Part shown: positions 26,322 to 36,284 of the stretch, piece by piece
How the letters are laid out: every line of letters begins with the position of its first letter
Numbering within the stretch: the stretch's first letter is position 1
Assembly: GCF_016107525.1 (NCBI RefSeq)
Contig: NZ_JABASR010000019.1
Location: 1 to 41,041, forward strand
DNA from: Psychrobacter aquimaris
Lineage (GTDB): Bacteria; Pseudomonadota; Gammaproteobacteria; Pseudomonadales; Moraxellaceae
Reading direction: 5' to 3'
Length of the DNA stretch: 41,041 nucleotides
Translations under genes and position numbers: made by a program
The notes under the pieces: generated by a model
The model's database searches: none
The model's input: only the letters and a program-made list of their open reading frames with translations
Told to the model about the DNA's origin: nothing

Positions 26322-27227
26322 TTATGCCTCCTTGCCGTTTGCTACTGGTAGCGTGGCTGCCAATTCGGTTTTAGGTTGAGCTGCCGGCTTTGATTGACTT
26401 GCTTGTGTATCTGCCGCATTATCAATCGTTTGACCACTCTCTTTACGTAGCGTATCTAAATAAGGCTTATAGCCTTGCTCACCCAACCAAAACTGAATCA
26501 TATTACTGACACCGCGACCGGTCAAGGTTGCACCACTGATACCATCGACCCAGTTCTCTTTTGGTGTACCCGCTTTGGTCACACCAGTGGCAACATTACC
26601 GTTTTCATCATATGAGTGGATACCGCTCCACTTCGCACGCCAATCTGGCTCTTCGATACGAGCACCAAGACCTGGGGTTTCTTTATGTTCATAAAAGCTG
26701 ATACCTTTAATAGTATTCATATCGCTCTCGAGTGTTAAGAAACCATAGATAGTGCCCCACAGTCCATAACCTTGAATCGGCAAAACAACTATTTCAGGTT
26801 TACCTGCGTCATCTTTTTTAACATAGACTTTGGCATATTTGGGCTTACGACCAATACCAGCAGGATCATTGTTGCCTAAATCTTCACTCAGTGCTTTATT
26901 CTTAGTCGCTAGGCTTGCATCATAAGCATTACGATCAGGAATGCCAGCTGCTTTTAGCGCTGCATCATCAACGTAGCTGCCTTTATTTAAGTCAACAATT
27001 TCGACATCGAAGTCTTTAAAACGTTCAGCAACATCACTCGCTGTATCAGACTCTGCATCGTACATGCCAGCGGCGACCAAAATGTTTTTGTTACGATCTA
27101 AGCGAGCATTTTCGACTTGTGCTGGCTTTAGACCAACAGCAGCTGCCGAGACCAATACTGAACATACCAAGCACAGCATCAGAGCCACACTAATGGTTTT
27201 CGCGTTATTACTTTTGGGCTTGGACAT
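26322..27227 (-). CDS. nqrC: Na+-NQR subunit C (covalent FMN)
   Basis: A single N-terminal membrane helix (about 11-32) anchors a periplasmic FMN-binding domain. The flavinylation motif [10 protein letters not shown] carries the acceptor Thr234, the target of ApbE, whose gene lies downstream. Family stretches [13 protein letters not shown] and [15 protein letters not shown] are clear. The 301 residues exceed the usual 255-265 because of a C-terminal Gln/Thr/Ala-rich tail (about 260-301) of no known role. Its start lies within the nqrB coding region (20-base overlap). Confidence 0.97.
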   Translation of the reverse strand: MSKPKSNNAKTISVALMLCLVCSVLVSAAAVGLKPAQVENARLDRNKNILVAAGMYDAESDTASDVAERFKDFDVEIVDLNKGSYVDDAALKAAGIPDRNAYDASLATKNKALSEDLGNNDPAGIGRKPKYAKVYVKKDDAGKPEIVVLPIQGYGLWGTIYGFLTLESDMNTIKGISFYEHKETPGLGARIEEPDWRAKWSGIHSYDENGNVATGVTKAGTPKENWVDGISGATLTGRGVSNMIQFWLGEQGYKPYLDTLRKESGQTIDNAADTQASQSKPAAQPKTELAATLPVANGKEA

Positions 27228-28443
27228 AACGAACCCTCCGAGCGGTTTGGCGTTTGATGTTTGCTTGGGTCACAAAGTAATCAAACAGTGGAGCAAATAA
27301 GTTGGCAAATAGAATGGCCAGCATGATGCCTTCTGGGAAAGCTGGGTTAACGACACGAATTAATACCGTCATAAAACCAATCAAGATACCATAAGCCCAG
27401 CGGCCTTTATTAGTATGCGCAGCTGAGACAGGGTCGGTCGCCATAAATACAGCACCGAAAGCAAAGCCACCGATCACCAAGTGCCAGTAGAACGGCAGGT
27501 TCATCATCATATTGTCTTCAGAACCAACCATATTAAAGACAAGAGAAGTAGCAATTAGACCCACCACACAACCTGCCATAATACGCCATGAAGCAATACG
27601 CGTCCAAAGTAGAACGACTGCACCCATTAGGATAGCCAGTGTTGATACTTCACCGATACTGCCTTGCATATTACCTAAAAACGCATCACTCCAAGTGATC
27701 GCATTACCATAGACGTCGACGAAGTCTTGTGGAACCACACCAAGCGCCGCAAGGCCAAGTGGTGTTGCACCAGAGAAACCGTCAACGGCGGTCCACACTG
27801 AGTCACCAGACATATAGGCTGGATACGCAAAGTATAGGAATGCACGGCCTGATAAGGCAGGGTTCAGGAAGTTTTTACCCGTACCACCGAATACTTCTTT
27901 TGCCACGACGACACCAAAGATAATACCGAGGGCAACTTGCCATAATGGGATATCTGGTGGTAAACATAGTGCAAACAGTACTGAGGTCACAAAGAAACCT
28001 TCGTTGACCTCATGACCGCGCACGACGGCAAAGATAATCTCACAGAGAATACCGACCCCAAAGGTGACGATATAAATCGGCAGAAACTGCATGGCGCCGT
28101 ATACGAAACTTGCCCAGATACTGTCTGGATTATAGCCTGCCATACTGGTAATAACGGTACGCCAGCCTTCAGGCTGCAAGCCAAGCTGAGCGATAGCCGT
28201 TAGTGCTTGATGACCAATGTTGTACATCCCCCAAAACATGGCAGGGAAAGTACATAACCATACGGTAATCATAATACGCTTTAGGTCAATACCGTCACGT
28301 ACATGTGATGCTGCATATGTGGTTGAGCTTGGTTGACGCAAAAAAGTATCAAACATCTCAAAGATGGCATAGTATTTTTCGTGTTTGCCACCCTTGGTGA
28401 AAGACGGCTCCATACGATCGAACATATTGTGTAAAAATTTCAT
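27208..28443 (-). CDS. nqrB: Na+-NQR subunit B (covalent FMN, riboflavin, quinone site)
   Basis: A multi-helix membrane subunit of 411 residues. The flavin attachment motif [10 protein letters not shown] carries acceptor Thr227. Conserved loops [36 protein letters not shown] and [15 protein letters not shown] are present. NqrB belongs with the Na+ path and the quinone reduction site. The start lies 5 bases after the nqrA stop and the end overlaps nqrC by 20 bases, so expression is tightly linked. Confidence 0.98.
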   Translation of the reverse strand: MKFLHNMFDRMEPSFTKGGKHEKYYAIFEMFDTFLRQPSSTTYAASHVRDGIDLKRIMITVWLCTFPAMFWGMYNIGHQALTAIAQLGLQPEGWRTVITSMAGYNPDSIWASFVYGAMQFLPIYIVTFGVGILCEIIFAVVRGHEVNEGFFVTSVLFALCLPPDIPLWQVALGIIFGVVVAKEVFGGTGKNFLNPALSGRAFLYFAYPAYMSGDSVWTAVDGFSGATPLGLAALGVVPQDFVDVYGNAITWSDAFLGNMQGSIGEVSTLAILMGAVVLLWTRIASWRIMAGCVVGLIATSLVFNMVGSEDNMMMNLPFYWHLVIGGFAFGAVFMATDPVSAAHTNKGRWAYGILIGFMTVLIRVVNPAFPEGIMLAILFANLFAPLFDYFVTQANIKRQTARRVRYVQAQK

Positions 28444-28448
28444 CGTGG

Positions 28449-29801
28449 TTAGCCCTCCAGCTCAATGCGCGTCAAGTTATCACGCAAAATATCACCGAAT
28501 TCATATTTGCCAGGAGATACGAAGGTGCATAATGCTAAATCTTCTTCGTCCAATTCAAGTACACCCAAATCAACTGCGCTGATGATGTCTTCGACAATCA
28601 ATGCACGCAATAGTTGCGTTGGCAGATAATCTTGTGGCATGACCTCTTCATAGACACCGATCGGCACCATTGCTCGCGGTGAGCCATTACTTGTGGTGGT
28701 GAAATTGTATTTTTTGCCACCAAAGAACTGCGAAATATAGATAGGCAGTTTTGAGAAGCGGTTTTTACCTGGACTAAAGAAATGAAACGCTGGGCGCTCA
28801 CGACCTTCAGGTAACACACTGACTTGATTATGAAAGCGACCAAGATAAGCGGTATTACCAAACACTTTGCGACCTGATAACACCGAACCTGAAATAATAC
28901 GGTTCTCGCCAGCCGCCAGCTGTCCTTTGGTCAAAGCAGTGATATCAGCCCCGCGCTCGGTAGCTACCAAATGTGGCTTAGTGACCGCAGGACCAGCCAA
29001 ACTGATCATACGACGTGTATATAAGCGACCGCTGGTGAATAGCTTACCAATCGCAATCACGTCTTGATAACCAATCGTCCATACGGTCACGCCGCGCATG
29101 ATGGGATGCAAAAAGTGAATGTGCGTGCCAGCCAGACCAGCAGGATGCTTACCAGCAAAGCTATGATACTCAGTGACATTATTAGCCGCCGTTTTGGCGA
29201 CTGGCGTCAACTGGGCATCACCATGATGGCAAACAAAGGTCTTGGGGCTGAGGGTCGATAAGACAGCAAGTCCGTCATTGAATGCTTGCAACTGATCGTT
29301 AATCAGCAGCATTGGGTCAAATGCTAACGGACTGGTATCCATAGCGGTGACAAAAATAGCATGAGGGCGGGCACCGATTTCTGGCGCACGGCTATACGGA
29401 CGTGTGCGAAACGCTGTCCATTCACCAGAGGCAAGCAGTTGGGTTTCAACGACTTCAGAATCTAGGTCAGCAAGTTGCTGGGAGTCATAGCGCTCGAAGT
29501 CTACTTCTTCACCGTTTGGGTCGACCGCAATCACAAGGCTCTCAAACACACGACGTTCACCGCGTTTAATCGCGACGACTTTACCAGCAGCAGGGGCAGT
29601 ATAGATAACGCCAACTCGTTTTTTGTCTTCAAAAACGGGCTGACCCTTTGCTACGATATCACCTTCTTTGACATTCATTGTGGGCTTCATGCCCACATAA
29701 TCATAGCCAATAACGGCGACATGTGTCGGTTGGTGCTCAGATATCTCGCGGGAGGGTTCACCGGTGATGGGCAAATCCAAACCTTTTTTGATGGTAATCA
29801 T
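28449..29801 (-). CDS. nqrA: Na+-NQR subunit A
   Basis: The first gene of the operon, for a soluble-looking peripheral cytoplasmic subunit of 450 residues. The opening [16 protein letters not shown] is a family hallmark, followed by a lipoyl/biotinyl-like segment ([17 protein letters not shown]...[14 protein letters not shown]). The quinone-related region around [24 protein letters not shown] and the C-terminal [12 protein letters not shown] complete it. Only a weak ribosome binding site (TAAG) precedes the ATG at 29801. The operon promoter must lie in the 1.1-kb gap upstream; I could not fix it. Confidence 0.97.
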   Translation of the reverse strand: MITIKKGLDLPITGEPSREISEHQPTHVAVIGYDYVGMKPTMNVKEGDIVAKGQPVFEDKKRVGVIYTAPAAGKVVAIKRGERRVFESLVIAVDPNGEEVDFERYDSQQLADLDSEVVETQLLASGEWTAFRTRPYSRAPEIGARPHAIFVTAMDTSPLAFDPMLLINDQLQAFNDGLAVLSTLSPKTFVCHHGDAQLTPVAKTAANNVTEYHSFAGKHPAGLAGTHIHFLHPIMRGVTVWTIGYQDVIAIGKLFTSGRLYTRRMISLAGPAVTKPHLVATERGADITALTKGQLAAGENRIISGSVLSGRKVFGNTAYLGRFHNQVSVLPEGRERPAFHFFSPGKNRFSKLPIYISQFFGGKKYNFTTTSNGSPRAMVPIGVYEEVMPQDYLPTQLLRALIVEDIISAVDLGVLELDEEDLALCTFVSPGKYEFGDILRDNLTRIELEG

Positions 29802-30920
29802 AAGCGAAAACTTAGTCCATAGTCTAAAACGATACCAGACGTCCTGTTTGGTATATCGGTAGCATGAATATCTGCGTCATTCAGTAAAGCCCTGTCTCTC
29901 TCCCTATAGTTAGTAGGATAGTAATAGAGGGTCTCTGAAAATAACGCATGATCATAACTACTAGTAAGAGTATTAACGCTGACCTTAGACTCCTTAACAA
30001 CACGTTAATGTCTTATTCGAATGACCAAAGTGGCGACTGGCTACCAAGGTGTATGTTAAAACCATCAAATCAAACACAATCGTTCAAGCCTTTAGCCAAA
30101 ATAATTGTGTAGGCAGTAGACAGCTCTATCATACGTTTCATTGAAAATTAAAGCTTGTAACACCAGTACAATTGACTACCCTTATCGGTTTGGTATCTTC
30201 TCAATAGATACTCAGTTAAATAAGAATATAGCCAAATGATGATCTATCGAAATAGATGATAAACTGGTTGACAGACAAACTAGCGAAGCCATTGTTAAGT
30301 AGATTTCACTTATACCAATAAGCAGCTATAGCGCTAGTAATGACTGTTCTAAAATAGTTAACTAGTGATAGAGAGACGATAGAGACTGTAAAAAAGAAAG
30401 AGGCGTAATTAGAATTTGGTGCTGCAGAGTAGACTGTTTAAAGGCCACCAGTTGAGATTTCTAATATAACCGTTCTTAGCAATATGTCAGCCAGCATCAA
30501 AAAGATGCGCTTAACTGCTGCTCGACTCATCCTGACCGCTATGCAACACTAAGTCATAAATGACTCAATAAAAAGCACAGCGCATGGTTACTATCACATA
30601 GAAACAAATAAAAATTTACCTAGGATTATACGCTAAATTGACCTAAAATTGCCAGTCAGTAATTGAATTTATCTAATGTTGCCAGTGATTCAATATATTA
30701 AAACTTATGGTTATGATTGCAAGTTTTTTATTGTCATTTCTATCTATCGAAACGGATTTTGGGTCTATCATAGATACCTTTTAATTCGTCTATATATTAA
30801 GTCACTTTTGACTGATATTTTTTATGCGTGTTTAGGGGGTATTTAACGTTCAACCTGCCCTTATTTTTGAAATCTAATTTTCTAAATATATTTATTGTTG
30901 TGCTTTATAAGGAATGCTAT
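29802..30920. other. 1.1-kb noncoding region between nqrA and hisA
   Basis: No convincing gene on either strand. It must contain the promoters of the divergent nqr operon and hisA. Visible small structures: ATCTAT-cgaa-ATAGAT at 30242-30257, GCATC-aaaaa-GATGC at 30494-30508, the tight dyad AGTCAT-aa-ATGACT at 30552-30565, and TTGCCAGT repeated at 30649 and 30679. None matches a riboswitch or RNA family that I know. Confidence 0.5.
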
Positions 30921-31658
30921 ATGTGTGCTGTGCCTGTCATTATCCCAGCTATTGATTTAAAAGATGGTAAATGTGTCCGCTTAAAACAAGGCCGTATGGA
31001 GGATGATACGGTTTTTTCTAATGATCCAGTGGCCATGGCGGCACGCTGGGTAGAGGAAGGTGCACGTCGACTGCATTTGGTTGATTTGAATGGGGCATTT
31101 GACGGCGTACCCGTTCATAGACAAGTGGTTAATGATATTACTAAAGCTTACCCGAATCTGCCTATTCAGCTGGGCGGCGGTGTGCGCAATATGAACACCA
31201 TTGAGCAATATATTACGGCGGGTTTGACTTATATCATCATTGGTACAAAAGCGGTCGAAGATCCTGCTTTTGTCGCTGAGGCTTGTCGCGAATTTGCAGG
31301 GCATATCATCGTGGGTATTGATGCTAAAGACGGTATGGTTGCCACTCATGGCTGGGCAAATGTGACGGATACCAAGGCGACCGAGCTTGCGAAGCGCTTT
31401 GCTGATGTTGGCGTATCGTCAATTGTCTACACTGATATCAACCGCGATGGCATGATGCAAGGCGTCAACGTTGAACAAACTGTCAATTTAGCACGTGAAG
31501 GCGGCTTGCCTGTGATTGCCTCAGGCGGCGTGACCAATATGAAAGATATCGAACTGCTGAAACCTTATGGTGATTGTATTGAAGGCATCATTACTGGTCG
31601 CGCGATTTATGAAGGCACGTTAAACTTGGGCGAGGCACAAGTTTATTTAGACAGTTAA
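30921..31658 (+). CDS. hisA: Phosphoribosylformimino-AICAR-P isomerase (ProFAR isomerase)
   Basis: A (beta/alpha)8-barrel isomerase, the fourth step of histidine synthesis. The general base Asp12 in [13 protein letters not shown] and the general acid Asp134 in VGIDAKDG are in place, and the phosphate loops LGGGVRN (84-90) and ASGGV (200-204) are typical. The length from 30921 is 245 residues, as in the family. The frame is open further upstream to 30828, but AAGGA at 30909-30913 lies 7 bases before the ATG at 30921 and family homology begins there, so the longer start is rejected. The gene stands alone, 20 kb from hisBH, with hisF not in view. Confidence 0.97.
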   Translation: MCAVPVIIPAIDLKDGKCVRLKQGRMEDDTVFSNDPVAMAARWVEEGARRLHLVDLNGAFDGVPVHRQVVNDITKAYPNLPIQLGGGVRNMNTIEQYITAGLTYIIIGTKAVEDPAFVAEACREFAGHIIVGIDAKDGMVATHGWANVTDTKATELAKRFADVGVSSIVYTDINRDGMMQGVNVEQTVNLAREGGLPVIASGGVTNMKDIELLKPYGDCIEGIITGRAIYEGTLNLGEAQVYLDS

Positions 31659-31723
31659 TACTTATTCAAAATTTAGTAAAGAGAAATTAGCAATAAAAAT
31701 CCGCAAAAAAGCAAAGGATGCTT

Positions 31724-33361
31724 ATGAACACTGACTTTGATCGTTCAACGATGCGCAATTTTATAAAAGCGTGGGGTCAAATGCTGTTGTTACTAAGCAT
31801 CTTTTTTACCTTTCCAGTATATGCTGCTGGTGAAGAAGTGGCTGGCATAACCACCGAATTAGGGACAGATAAAGCAGAAAACACGGCAGCTGATAACCCT
31901 TTACTTGATACTGCATCAGAAGCGGAAGTTTCAGAATCTCCAGTTGTCATATCTGAACCACCGCCACCACCGGTAATCAGTGGTGAGAGCACCAATAATG
32001 CGCAAATCGAAACCACTCCTACTCCGCAAAAAGACAATGACATTCGTCAACGTATTCAAGGCATTTTTTCTGAAATAGAAGGCTTGCAGGATGTCAATGT
32101 TAGCGTTACACAAGGTGTTGTCACCTTAACAGGAGAGACGCCAAACGAGAAAAAAGCGCAACAAGCCATCAATTTGACCAACCGTCTGACAGATGTGGTC
32201 ACCGTCGAAGATCGGATTGACCGTACCCTTGATGTACAAGAAAATGTCACCACCGTTTATCAAGGTCTTAAAGCACAAGCCAAAAATCTGGTCAAAGCCT
32301 TGCCATTACTATTGGTTGGTATAGTCCTATTTGCATTAGTGACATGGTTTGGTAGTTGGCTGTCTAATCGCAATAAAATGTGGCAACGGCTCACGCCCAA
32401 TCCGTTTGTCGCCGAATTACTGTCACAAACCGTTAAAGTCATTTTTATTATTTTCGGTTTGATCCTTGCACTGAGTTTGATAGGAGCCGAAACCATTTTA
32501 GGCACTTTGCTTGGCGGTGCAGGCGTTATCGGTATCGCCGTTGGTTTTGCGGTCAAAGATACTATTGAGAATTACATTGCCTCGCTTATGCTCAGTATTC
32601 GCCAACCATTTCGCGCACGTGATCATATTTTGATTAATAATCAAGAGGGAATCGTAGTACGGCTAACCTCACGTGCGACTATTCTAATGACCTTAGATGG
32701 CAATCAGTTGCGCATTCCTAATGCTGAAGTGTTTAAAGCAACGATTTTAAATTACACCAAAAATTCAGAACGTCGATTTACTTTTGAGCTAGGTATTGAT
32801 TCCAATGATGATCCGTTAGCAGCTATTAAGGTCGGACTGGATGCGATATATACGTTAGCATTCGTTTTAGATGAGCCAAAAGCAGTGGCTGTCATTACCA
32901 ATGTTGGCGATTCCAATATCATTTTGGAGTTTCAAATTTGGGTAGATCAATCAGACACGGACTTTTCGAAAGCACGCAGTATTGCCATTCGTGAGACCAA
33001 GCATGCGTTAGAAAATGAAGGCTTCAGCTTGCCTGAACCGATTTATCGTTTGCGTTTTAATAGTAACTTAGAAAAAGCGTTTGAGCATATGCAGGCTAAC
33101 ACTGATAGTGCTAAGTCAGACATGACGATTACGCCGACCACACCCAAAGTGACTAATGAAAACCTAAATAAGGATAATAACGTTGATGATAAGGACAAAA
33201 AACAAGCAAAGGCCCGTGCCAAATTGATTTTACAAGGTCGCAATGCTGATGAGGTGCTCAACGCTCGTCCCGACGACAAACTCATGGAAAAGGTTGAACA
33301 GGAAATTGCAGAAAGCTCTGACGAAACTGATTTACTGGATAATAATAGCCCGCAAGAATAA
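31724..33361 (+). CDS. MscS-family mechanosensitive channel with periplasmic BON domain
   Basis: An inner-membrane protein of 545 residues. A signal peptide (about 18-35, ending VYAAG) is followed by an acidic/Pro-rich linker with PPPPP and a BON domain (about 106-168, with VSVTQGVVTLTGETPNEKKAQQA). Three membrane helices follow (about 192-213, 236-258 and the pore helix 260-292, with the glycine/alanine-rich GGAGVIGIAVGFAVKD). A cytoplasmic beta domain (about 300-350) and the alpha/beta domain follow. A charged tail of about 90 residues ends the protein. Such channels relieve turgor on osmotic downshock. The BON domain is thought to bind membranes or ligands. The start at 31724 is preferred over 31718 because AAAGGA (31713-31718) is 5 bases away from it. 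hisA lies 65 bases upstream on the same strand. Confidence 0.9.
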   Translation: MNTDFDRSTMRNFIKAWGQMLLLLSIFFTFPVYAAGEEVAGITTELGTDKAENTAADNPLLDTASEAEVSESPVVISEPPPPPVISGESTNNAQIETTPTPQKDNDIRQRIQGIFSEIEGLQDVNVSVTQGVVTLTGETPNEKKAQQAINLTNRLTDVVTVEDRIDRTLDVQENVTTVYQGLKAQAKNLVKALPLLLVGIVLFALVTWFGSWLSNRNKMWQRLTPNPFVAELLSQTVKVIFIIFGLILALSLIGAETILGTLLGGAGVIGIAVGFAVKDTIENYIASLMLSIRQPFRARDHILINNQEGIVVRLTSRATILMTLDGNQLRIPNAEVFKATILNYTKNSERRFTFELGIDSNDDPLAAIKVGLDAIYTLAFVLDEPKAVAVITNVGDSNIILEFQIWVDQSDTDFSKARSIAIRETKHALENEGFSLPEPIYRLRFNSNLEKAFEHMQANTDSAKSDMTITPTTPKVTNENLNKDNNVDDKDKKQAKARAKLILQGRNADEVLNARPDDKLMEKVEQEIAESSDETDLLDNNSPQE

Positions 33362-33444
33362 TTTGTAAAAACCTGCCAAAAACTAGGCATAAAAAATGCA
33401 ACGAAACGTATATCTAATGATTATTCAAATACGAGACATTTTTT

Positions 33445-33750
33445 ATGCAAATGAAACACTTGATTATATTCGCCCTGGTTGGCATGGTTGCGTTATTAGG
33501 TTTTAACCTTATTAATGGCAGTCAACGTGAGAAAGATAGAGAGAGTATAACCACCAGTAGTAGCACTGAGCAGGCTTCTACTGGTGTTACCGAATCAGAT
33601 AGTAACAATGATGAGAAAAACAGTTCAGTCGATATTACTAGCAAGCCGCTTGGTGAGCAGCCAAAAGCGATTCTTGATAGTGCAACAACACAGATAGAGC
33701 AAGCACAGCAAGCGGATCAGCAACGCTTGGATCAGAGCGGTGTACAATAG
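33445..33750 (+). CDS. Small membrane-anchored or secreted protein of unknown function
   Basis: A 101-residue protein with a hydrophobic N-terminal segment (about 4-22) and a low-complexity polar remainder rich in Ser, Thr, Gln, Asp and Glu. The final stretch (AILDSATTQIEQAQQADQQRLDQSG) looks like a helix or short coiled coil. There is no cysteine, so it is not a lipoprotein; it is either anchored or has a non-standard signal. The start at Met1 or Met3 is open; the ribosome binding site is weak. It lies 83 bases after the MscS gene on the same strand, so co-expression is likely. I recognise no family. Confidence 0.65.
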   Translation: MQMKHLIIFALVGMVALLGFNLINGSQREKDRESITTSSSTEQASTGVTESDSNNDEKNSSVDITSKPLGEQPKAILDSATTQIEQAQQADQQRLDQSGVQ

Positions 33751-33783
33751 TGTTAAAAACTGACTATTAGAAAAATGAAGTAT

Positions 33784-33815
33784 AAAAAAGGCCAACGATG
33801 ACGTTGGCCTTTTTT
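33784..33815. terminator. Strong bidirectional terminator between the small protein gene and rnr
   Basis: AAAAAAGGCCAACG pairs with CGTTGGCCTTTTTT around the tetraloop atga, a perfect 14-bp stem. It serves both the plus-strand small gene and the minus-strand rnr. Confidence 0.95.
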
Positions 33816-33838
33816 ATTATTTGAAGTGTTTGCTAAAA

Positions 33839-36148
33839 CTAGCTTTTCTTACTTGTGCCTTTACTACGGCTGCCAGTCTTTTTAGCGGGGCTTCTTCTAT
33901 CAGTACTTTTCTTATCAGTACTTTTCTTATCAGTGCCTTTCTTAGAAGGCGCGTTCTTCGTTTGATTCATTTCACTAGATTGTAATTTGGCTTTTAAATC
34001 AAAGTCAATTTGTAGCAGATCCATATTGACGCCAGCGACCTTGACCTTAACCAAATCACCTAGTCCGAACAATGTCCCTTTATCTTTACCGATTAGCTGT
34101 TGTTGCTGTTCATCGTAGACAAAGAAGTCATCACCGACATTGGAGATATGAACCAAACCATCGATATATAAGTCAGTCAACGTGACAAACAAACCGAAGC
34201 TTGTGACTGTGGTGACCACGCCTTCGAACTCTTCACCAACATGATCTTTCATATAGTGACATTTGAGCCAAGACTCTACATAGCGTGAGGCTTTTTCGGC
34301 ACGGCGCTCGGTATCTGAGGTTTGCGTGCCAGCCGCTTCAAGAGAAAAGTCCATCACTGGCTGCTGAGTATTGGTCACTTTTGCTTTGATGGCACGATGC
34401 AGCATCAAATCAGGGTAACGACGAATCGGCGAGGTAAAGTGGCTATATTCGTCATAAGCTAGCCCAAAGTGACCGATATTGTCAGGTGCATAGTTTGCTT
34501 GCATCATTGAGCGCAACAGCATGCTGTGGATACTAATCGCATCGGGTCTGTCTTTAGTGGCTTCAATAATCCGTTGATAATCGGCTTGCGTTGGATTTTC
34601 TTCTGGGAAGCTTAAACCAAAGTTCTTTGCGTATTCGTGAATACGCATTGATTTTTCACCATCAGGTTTGTCATGGTTACGATATAAGACAGGAAGCTCA
34701 TGCTTTAATGCAAAATTCGCTGCACAAGTATTGGCCAGCAGCATACATTCTTCAATGAGTTTTTGAGCATCACCGCGAGTACGCGGTAAGATTGCTTCGA
34801 TACCACCTTTCTCATTAAACTTAATGTAGGTCTCAACTGTCTCAAATTCCATTGCATGGCGCTCTTCACGCTTTTTCAGCAGTAGCTCATACAATTGATG
34901 TAAGGTATCGACAGATTTTTTGACGTCTTTATTACCTGTTAATGAGGTAGGTACGCTCTTATCTTCTGGATTCTCAAGATAAGCGTTCACTTGATTATAA
35001 GTTAAACGTGCTTGTGAGTGCATGACAGCAGGATAGAACTCATAACCAGTCACTTTGCCTGCTCGTGATATTTTGATATCAGCGACCATACAAAGACGAT
35101 CACGGTCAGGATTCAATGAACACAGACCATTAGAGAGTACTTCAGGCAACATTGGAATCACACGATGCGGGAAATATACAGACGTACCGCGCTCGTAGGC
35201 ATCTTTATCAAGTGGCGAGTTTGGTGTGACGTAATAACTGACATCCGCAATCGCCACTAAGACACGATAGTTGCCACCTGAGCGTTTTTCGGCGAATACG
35301 GCATCATCAAAATCACGTGCATCTTCACCATCGATAGTCACCAGTGGCAAATCACGCAAATCTTTACGACCTTTTAGATCTTTTTCAGTCGGTTCTTGAT
35401 AATCGTTGGCTTGCTTCAGTGCTGCTTCGCTAAAATCTGATGGGATATCATAATTGAGTAAGGTGGTTTCAATAATCAGTTCGCGATCATTGTCGTCAGA
35501 CAGTAATTCAGTGATTTTACCCGTCGCAAATTCATGCTGATTTGGCCAATCAATAATATCAACCTTAACAGGCGAACCTTGCTTGGCATTCAGCGCTTGT
35601 ACATTTTCTTCAGTAACGGTAATCGGTTGGTGATTATTCGGACTACCAAGTTCGACACAGTAGCCATCTTCATCACGGGCCAATGTACCAATGAAGTTAT
35701 TTTGGCGACGTTCCACGACATCGACGATACGCCCCTCGGTGCGACCGCGATTGTCTGTCGACGTGCCGACTGCATCTACAGTGTCGCCGTTAAATACCCA
35801 GCGCATTTGCTTTTCATGCAAAAACAAATCTGGCATATCGCTTAACAACACAAAACCAAAGCCTTTAGGATGTGCAGACACAGTACCCCTGACGATATCT
35901 TGCTGGGTCACCGTGCGATAGCGATAAGGACGACCGTCGCGGTTTACTTGTCCATCACGTGCCATCGCTTTTAGGCGATTGCCTAAAGCGTCAAACTGGT
36001 CTGGGTCATCAATATTAAAGGCTTTTGCCAATTGTTGATGCGTGACTTCACCATGCTCATTAATCGTACTGAGTATCAGTTCACGACTAGGGATAGGATT
36101 GTCATATCTTTTTGCCTCACTTGAGGCGTTTGGATCGTTCCAACTCAT
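33839..36148 (-). CDS. rnr: Ribonuclease R
   Basis: A 3'-5' exoribonuclease that degrades structured RNA and is often important in the cold. Domains in order: winged-helix region (about 20-80), cold-shock domains (about 85-230), the RNB catalytic domain with the Asp-rich site GEDARDFDDAVF (274-285), and an S1 domain (about 655-735, with GVVTTVTSFGLFVTL and DGLVHISNV). A basic tail ends it. The 769 residues are normal. The tail (about 740-769) is Lys/Ser/Thr-rich and carries three KKSTD-like repeats from a 15-base tandem repeat. The ATG at 36148 has no strong ribosome binding site. The gene stands alone between TelA and the convergent small gene. Confidence 0.96.
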   Translation of the reverse strand: MSWNDPNASSEAKRYDNPIPSRELILSTINEHGEVTHQQLAKAFNIDDPDQFDALGNRLKAMARDGQVNRDGRPYRYRTVTQQDIVRGTVSAHPKGFGFVLLSDMPDLFLHEKQMRWVFNGDTVDAVGTSTDNRGRTEGRIVDVVERRQNNFIGTLARDEDGYCVELGSPNNHQPITVTEENVQALNAKQGSPVKVDIIDWPNQHEFATGKITELLSDDNDRELIIETTLLNYDIPSDFSEAALKQANDYQEPTEKDLKGRKDLRDLPLVTIDGEDARDFDDAVFAEKRSGGNYRVLVAIADVSYYVTPNSPLDKDAYERGTSVYFPHRVIPMLPEVLSNGLCSLNPDRDRLCMVADIKISRAGKVTGYEFYPAVMHSQARLTYNQVNAYLENPEDKSVPTSLTGNKDVKKSVDTLHQLYELLLKKREERHAMEFETVETYIKFNEKGGIEAILPRTRGDAQKLIEECMLLANTCAANFALKHELPVLYRNHDKPDGEKSMRIHEYAKNFGLSFPEENPTQADYQRIIEATKDRPDAISIHSMLLRSMMQANYAPDNIGHFGLAYDEYSHFTSPIRRYPDLMLHRAIKAKVTNTQQPVMDFSLEAAGTQTSDTERRAEKASRYVESWLKCHYMKDHVGEEFEGVVTTVTSFGLFVTLTDLYIDGLVHISNVGDDFFVYDEQQQQLIGKDKGTLFGLGDLVKVKVAGVNMDLLQIDFDLKAKLQSSEMNQTKNAPSKKGTDKKSTDKKSTDRRSPAKKTGSRSKGTSKKS
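33892..33936 (-). repeat. 15-bp tandem repeat in the rnr tail
   Basis: Three near-identical 15-base units (core CTTATCAGTAC on the plus strand) encode successive K-K-S-T-D/R units in the C-terminal basic tail of RNase R. Copy number is likely to vary between strains. Confidence 0.7.
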
Positions 36149-36284
36149 AAATTACCGTATCTATTTTTAAAATTATTAATAATGGCTATCTTAACACGAA
36201 CGACGTTGCAATATCTTGCGTCAATTGTCTTAAGTGTATTTGGTAGCAGGAAGTTGTTTAATAGGCAACAACTATTAAAACAAA

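Noticed and set aside
30828..30920. Longer hisA start adding 31 residues
   Set aside because: The extension is hydrophobic and unlike HisA; AAGGA at 30909-30913 and family homology both point to the ATG at 30921.
29802..30920. Riboswitch or tRNA-like element in the nqrA-hisA gap
   Set aside because: I found no conserved riboswitch core or cloverleaf; only small unrelated dyads.
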